This document shows positions 60,456-64,000 of a stretch of 64,000 bases of DNA, piece by piece. Numbering within the stretch: the first letter of the stretch is position 1; each line of letters opens with the position of its first letter. The notes beneath the pieces were generated by a model that did not search any database, had not been told where the DNA came from, and saw only the letters and a program-made list of their open reading frames with translations. The position numbers were made by a program, and so were the translations under genes. The stretch covers positions 12,169,538 through 12,233,537 of the forward strand of contig OX467091.1 in assembly GCA_950106755.1 (NCBI GenBank), given 5' to 3'. The stretch is from Climacium dendroides. Taxonomy: Eukaryota > Streptophyta > Bryopsida > Hypnales > Climaciaceae.

Positions 60456-61716
60456 TGTCACGCCCCTATCTACTTGGGGTGCCCAAATGAACCTTAGTGC
60501 GCAAGGGGGGACCTTGGGAGTGACTTCCCAAGCCTTGCAATAGACTAGGTACGGAGAATGAAGAGACTCCCGATCAAAAAGGAGAGTGCCATACATGGGT
60601 GGAAAGCTCTTGACAATACGCTTCTAATGGCGCAAGGAACGCGCAATTTGGAGTTGTGAGCGAAAAGTTATGGCCACTCAAAGTTGACTAGGTTCCGGGG
60701 GCGCCGGGACACTTGAGGGCTAGGTGTGAGGGGTTTTCAATGAAGCCCACAACAAAGTATGGCATGTGGCATATCATTGGAAAGCTATGAACACAAGGAA
60801 CCTAGAATATCAAGCATTACGAGGTTCTAAGACATGAGTCAAAAGTTATGGCCAAAAGAGGGGCCGTGGTGAAGGCGTGTCGCCTCCCTCGGTGCATCCG
60901 AATCTTTAGAGGGCCATAACTTTGTGAGAACTTGTCCAAATGGGACAAGTGAGCAGTCCATCAGCATCTACTCGTCACGTAGATGTCTAAAATGGGCTCG
61001 CATGTTGGATTTGAAGATCAGAGCGCAAAGTTACGCCGGTTGGAAGTCCGGGAGCCCAAACGGTGACGTAACTTGGCGATTTGGGTTGGAAGTGGGTGGT
61101 CTTCCACAACCCAAGGTTATCCAAGGACTTCCTTCGACCTAGGACGGGGGGGTCTGCCGAATACCACAGAGAGTACTATAGGAGGGGTTGGTCTCCCTCC
61201 TCACTCCCTCTTGAAGCCTTAGTGAGTCCCGGTGACTCATGGTTGGTGGTGGTGACTTCACCACCACTTCAAGGCACCATGGGACACTTGTGTGTGTCCC
61301 GTGGCATCGGTTGGGTGGAGTTCCGCTCCTTGCTAGACCTCCTTGGATGTGTCCTGAGTTGTGAGCGCCGGTTACCTCTAGTGGATGAGTAGCAAATGCA
61401 AAAAGGGCTAGCATGGAGTGGGGTGACACTCAAGGGCGGTTAGGACCATGGTGAATAGTGCCACCATGGGTCCTTGTACATTAAGGTGGAAGTTCCGCCC
61501 CATGTTACTAAGTGACATGCCCGGTGTCACGATGGGAGTGTGTGCTAGTAGTCCCGGTGACTGGGACTTGGCAAACTGAGTTGGAAATGGGGACTAACAC
61601 TGTGGGTGCTTGGCATGTGCAGTGTTAGGCAGTTGGTGACCAAGTGACGTTGTAAGTGGACTGGGGTGAACCTAGTGAGCTGTTGGGAGCTGGTAGGTGT
61701 CATTTGGGTCGCGACA
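60456..61716 (+). repeat. chromovirus 3' LTR
   Basis: 1,261 bp, same ends as the 5' LTR. The first third differs from the 5' LTR by many substitutions and a 31-bp net deletion, while the last two thirds are almost identical. Confidence 0.9.
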
Positions 61717-64000
61717 ACCACCACAAAGATGGCATCAAACCCTTGTGACTCCGGTAAGCTAGTGATGAAGTCCATGGAAATACATTCCCATGGACCATTT
61801 GGAATGGGCAAAGGCTTAAGTAACCCAACTTGTTTTTGATATGAAGCTCGGTTGGCTTGACAAATGACACAAGTCTTTACATAATGTACAATGTCTTCTT
61901 TCATCCCAGGCCAATAGAACCTCTTAGCCACAAAACTTATGGTGGCTTTTTCACCTCTATGACCTGCAAGAGGCTTGTCATGCTCCTCCTTCAAGACTTG
62001 CAACCTCAACTTGCCTTTGGGGACATACACCCTACCTTGTTTGAATTTGATTAGGCCTTGGTGTAATCGAATCCCCTTCACTTTCTTGCCAACCCTCAAA
62101 TCACTTAGGAACTTTTGAGCCTCTGGGTCCTTCATATAAGCCTCCCTTATTCTCCTAGCTAAGTCACTTTCTCCCTCATACATTAACCTTAGTATTTGAG
62201 TAGAACTTGGTTTGAACTCATCCTTTCGGCTAAGGGCATCGGGCACCACATTTTCTTTGCCCGGTTTGTGAATCAAGTCCACGTTCATAAGAGCCAAGGT
62301 GTCATACCACCTCAACTGCTTCGCTATCACTCTAACCTGGCTCTCAAAATACTTCAACGACACATTATCGGTGAACACCTTGGTTTGATGAAGACCAAGG
62401 TAATGTTGCCATGTCTTCAAACAATGCACCACTGCAAACATCTCCTTTTCATGTGTTGGCCATTTGGTTTGGGCCCCATCTAACTTCTTGCTTTCAAAAG
62501 CAATGGGCCTCCCACCTTGCATCAACACTCCCCCAATTGCAAAATCACTTGCATCCGTGTGTACCTCAAAAGGTTGATCAAACTCAGGAAACTTCAACAC
62601 TGGATGAGAAGAAAGTTTGGCCTTGAGCTCCTCAAAAGCTTGCTCACATGGCTTGGACCACACTATGGCTTGGTTCTTTTCCAACAAGTCAGACAAAGGT
62701 TTGGCAATCTTAGAGAAGTCTCTAATGAACCTCCTATAATAATTGGCAAGTCCAAGAAATGACCTTACACCTTTTTGGGTGGTAGGTGGTTTCCACTCCT
62801 TGATTGCTTCTACCTTCTTTATATCCGGCTTGATCCCTGATCTAGACAACATGTGGCCCAAGAAATCAATCTCCATCAAACCAAACTCACTTTTCTCCCC
62901 ATTTGCATACAACTTGTGTTCCCTAAGCCTTCCCAACACAATTTCAAGGTGCTTGGTATGCTCCTCCGCCGTCTTGGAGTACACCAAGATGTCATCAATA
63001 TAGACAATGACAAATTCATCCATCTCTTGATGGAACACGGTGTTCATAAGGGTGGTGAATGTTGAAGGAGCATTGCATAGACCAAAAGGCATCACCAAAA
63101 ACTCATAGGACCCATATCGGGTCCTACATGCCGTCTTTTCAATGTCTCCAAGTGCAATTCGAATTTGGTAGTAACCTGACTTCAAATCAATGCGGCTAAA
63201 GTACACCGCCCCTGCCAACCTATCAAAGAGATCATCAATTCGAGGTAAAGGGTAGTTGTTCTTAATAGTGATCTTATTGAGCGCCCTATAATCCACACAC
63301 ATGCGAAGTTTTCCATCCTTCTTGTCCACAAACAAGACTGGCGCTCCATAAGGTGACTTGCTCTTGCGAATGTATCCTTTGGCTAAGAGCTCATTGAGTT
63401 GGTGTTTCAACTCTTTCAACTCCCTTTGATTCAACCGATAAGGTGCCTTGGATGGTGGTTGTGATCCAAGCACCACCTCAATTTTGTGATCCACTTCTCT
63501 TTTAGGAGGCAAGGCATCAGGCAACTCTGTTGTCAAAACATCCATAAACTTATGGATTACACTTGTTACACACTTTGGAGGGGAATTGGCCCTATTAGCC
63601 AACTTCTTTTCCTCTCCAACCACACTAGCACGCATAACAATCAAGAACTTAGTATCACTAAGTTCTTCCAAAACTACTAGATGGATTTGAGTCCCCAACA
63701 TCTTGGGTGACTTAGTTATTTCTAACTCCATCTCTTTGCCATCTACATTGGCAACCACCTTCAAAGATGGCCGCCTTCTTATGTCTACTTCATAAGTATC
63801 TAGGAAAGTATTTCCTAGGATGAGATCTACCCCATCCATATCACATACCGTGAAGTCCTCCACAAAGGTGAATTCCCCACACTTCACTTCCACGCTTGTT
63901 GCCACCTTGCTTGTCTTGTGCGGCTTGCCTTTGGCAAACTGCACTTTGATGGGCTTGCAAGACTCCTTGATTTGCAAGCCCAACTCCAAAGTAAGTCTTG
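61717..64000 (-). pseudogene. second chromovirus pol, inverted and truncated, runs off the window
   Basis: The exact reverse complement, without indels, of 56283-58566 in the first element, covering part of the protease region, reverse transcriptase, RNase H and the integrase start. I see one substitution (near 61864, a Thr-to-Ile change in the integrase zinc domain). It has no internal stop in this span. On its 3' side it breaks off in the integrase core at the FVVV block and joins directly to the LTR end at 61716, so the rest of the integrase and the chromodomain are missing. Gag and the 5' LTR would lie right of the window. Confidence 0.92.

Larger units (their letters stand above)
53677..61716 (+). 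mobile_element. Ty3/Gypsy chromovirus, full length but mutated
   Basis: An 8.04-kb element: 5' LTR 53677-54968, initiator-Met tRNA primer site at 54971, gag from 55002, pol with protease, reverse transcriptase, RNase H and integrase, a C-terminal chromodomain ending at 59593, purine-rich tract near 60444, and 3' LTR 60456-61716. The chromodomain places it among the chromoviruses, which use it to target heterochromatin. Several premature stops and a frame change make it non-autonomous. Flanking 5-mers (GGAGG left, ACCAC right) do not match, so the borders have been rearranged since insertion. Confidence 0.92.

Overview
The window is nuclear DNA from a land plant, most likely a moss. The chalcone synthase (CHS) protein is very close to moss CHS as I know the family. 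Phenylalanine ammonia-lyase (PAL) is encoded by one uninterrupted reading frame, as is common in bryophytes. Introns are short GT-AG introns, and GC-rich coding islands sit in very AT-rich spacer DNA full of plant-type transposons. The species cannot be named from this sequence alone.

Layout. 1-5.4 kb: AT-rich DNA with a possible exon of an unknown gene at the left edge and a dead PIF/Harbinger transposase. 5.5-8.9 kb: a multi-exon plus-strand gene related to Arabidopsis At1g76660, with a Gly-Ser-Lys-Ala repeat tract and C-terminal coiled-coil exons. 9-23 kb: gene-poor DNA with a 38-bp satellite, a truncated Copia element with one LTR, foldback repeats and a Stowaway-like MITE. 23.6-24.2 kb: a two-exon lipid-transfer protein gene. 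24.2-28.2 kb: gene-poor. 28.2-48.8 kb: a flavonoid-pathway locus with a two-exon CHS on the minus strand, PAL on the plus strand, and a second CHS on the minus strand whose protein is identical to the first. The two CHS genes lie in a duplicated block of about 3.9 kb. 49.3-52.0 kb: the 3' half of a decayed CACTA transposon (Tnp2 C-terminal DUF4218/DUF4216). 52.0-64.0 kb: Ty3/Gypsy chromovirus DNA that interrupts the CACTA element. It holds two tandem inverted LTR modules, a full-length but mutated element, and part of a second, inverted copy running off the window.

Functionally the core is the PAL/CHS group. PAL makes cinnamate from phenylalanine, committing carbon to phenylpropanoids. CHS condenses p-coumaroyl-CoA with malonyl-CoA to naringenin chalcone, the entry to flavonoids. 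Both CHS promoters carry a perfect G-box 43 bp upstream of a TATA box, and the PAL promoter has an ACGT core and an AC-like MYB site, so shared light or UV control is plausible. The most interesting signals are this linkage, a sharp identity plateau over the CHS genes that suggests gene conversion, an insertion that can be placed after the duplication because the paralogue has the empty site, and a 2.28-kb near-perfect inverted repeat of chromovirus pol that could make hairpin RNA.
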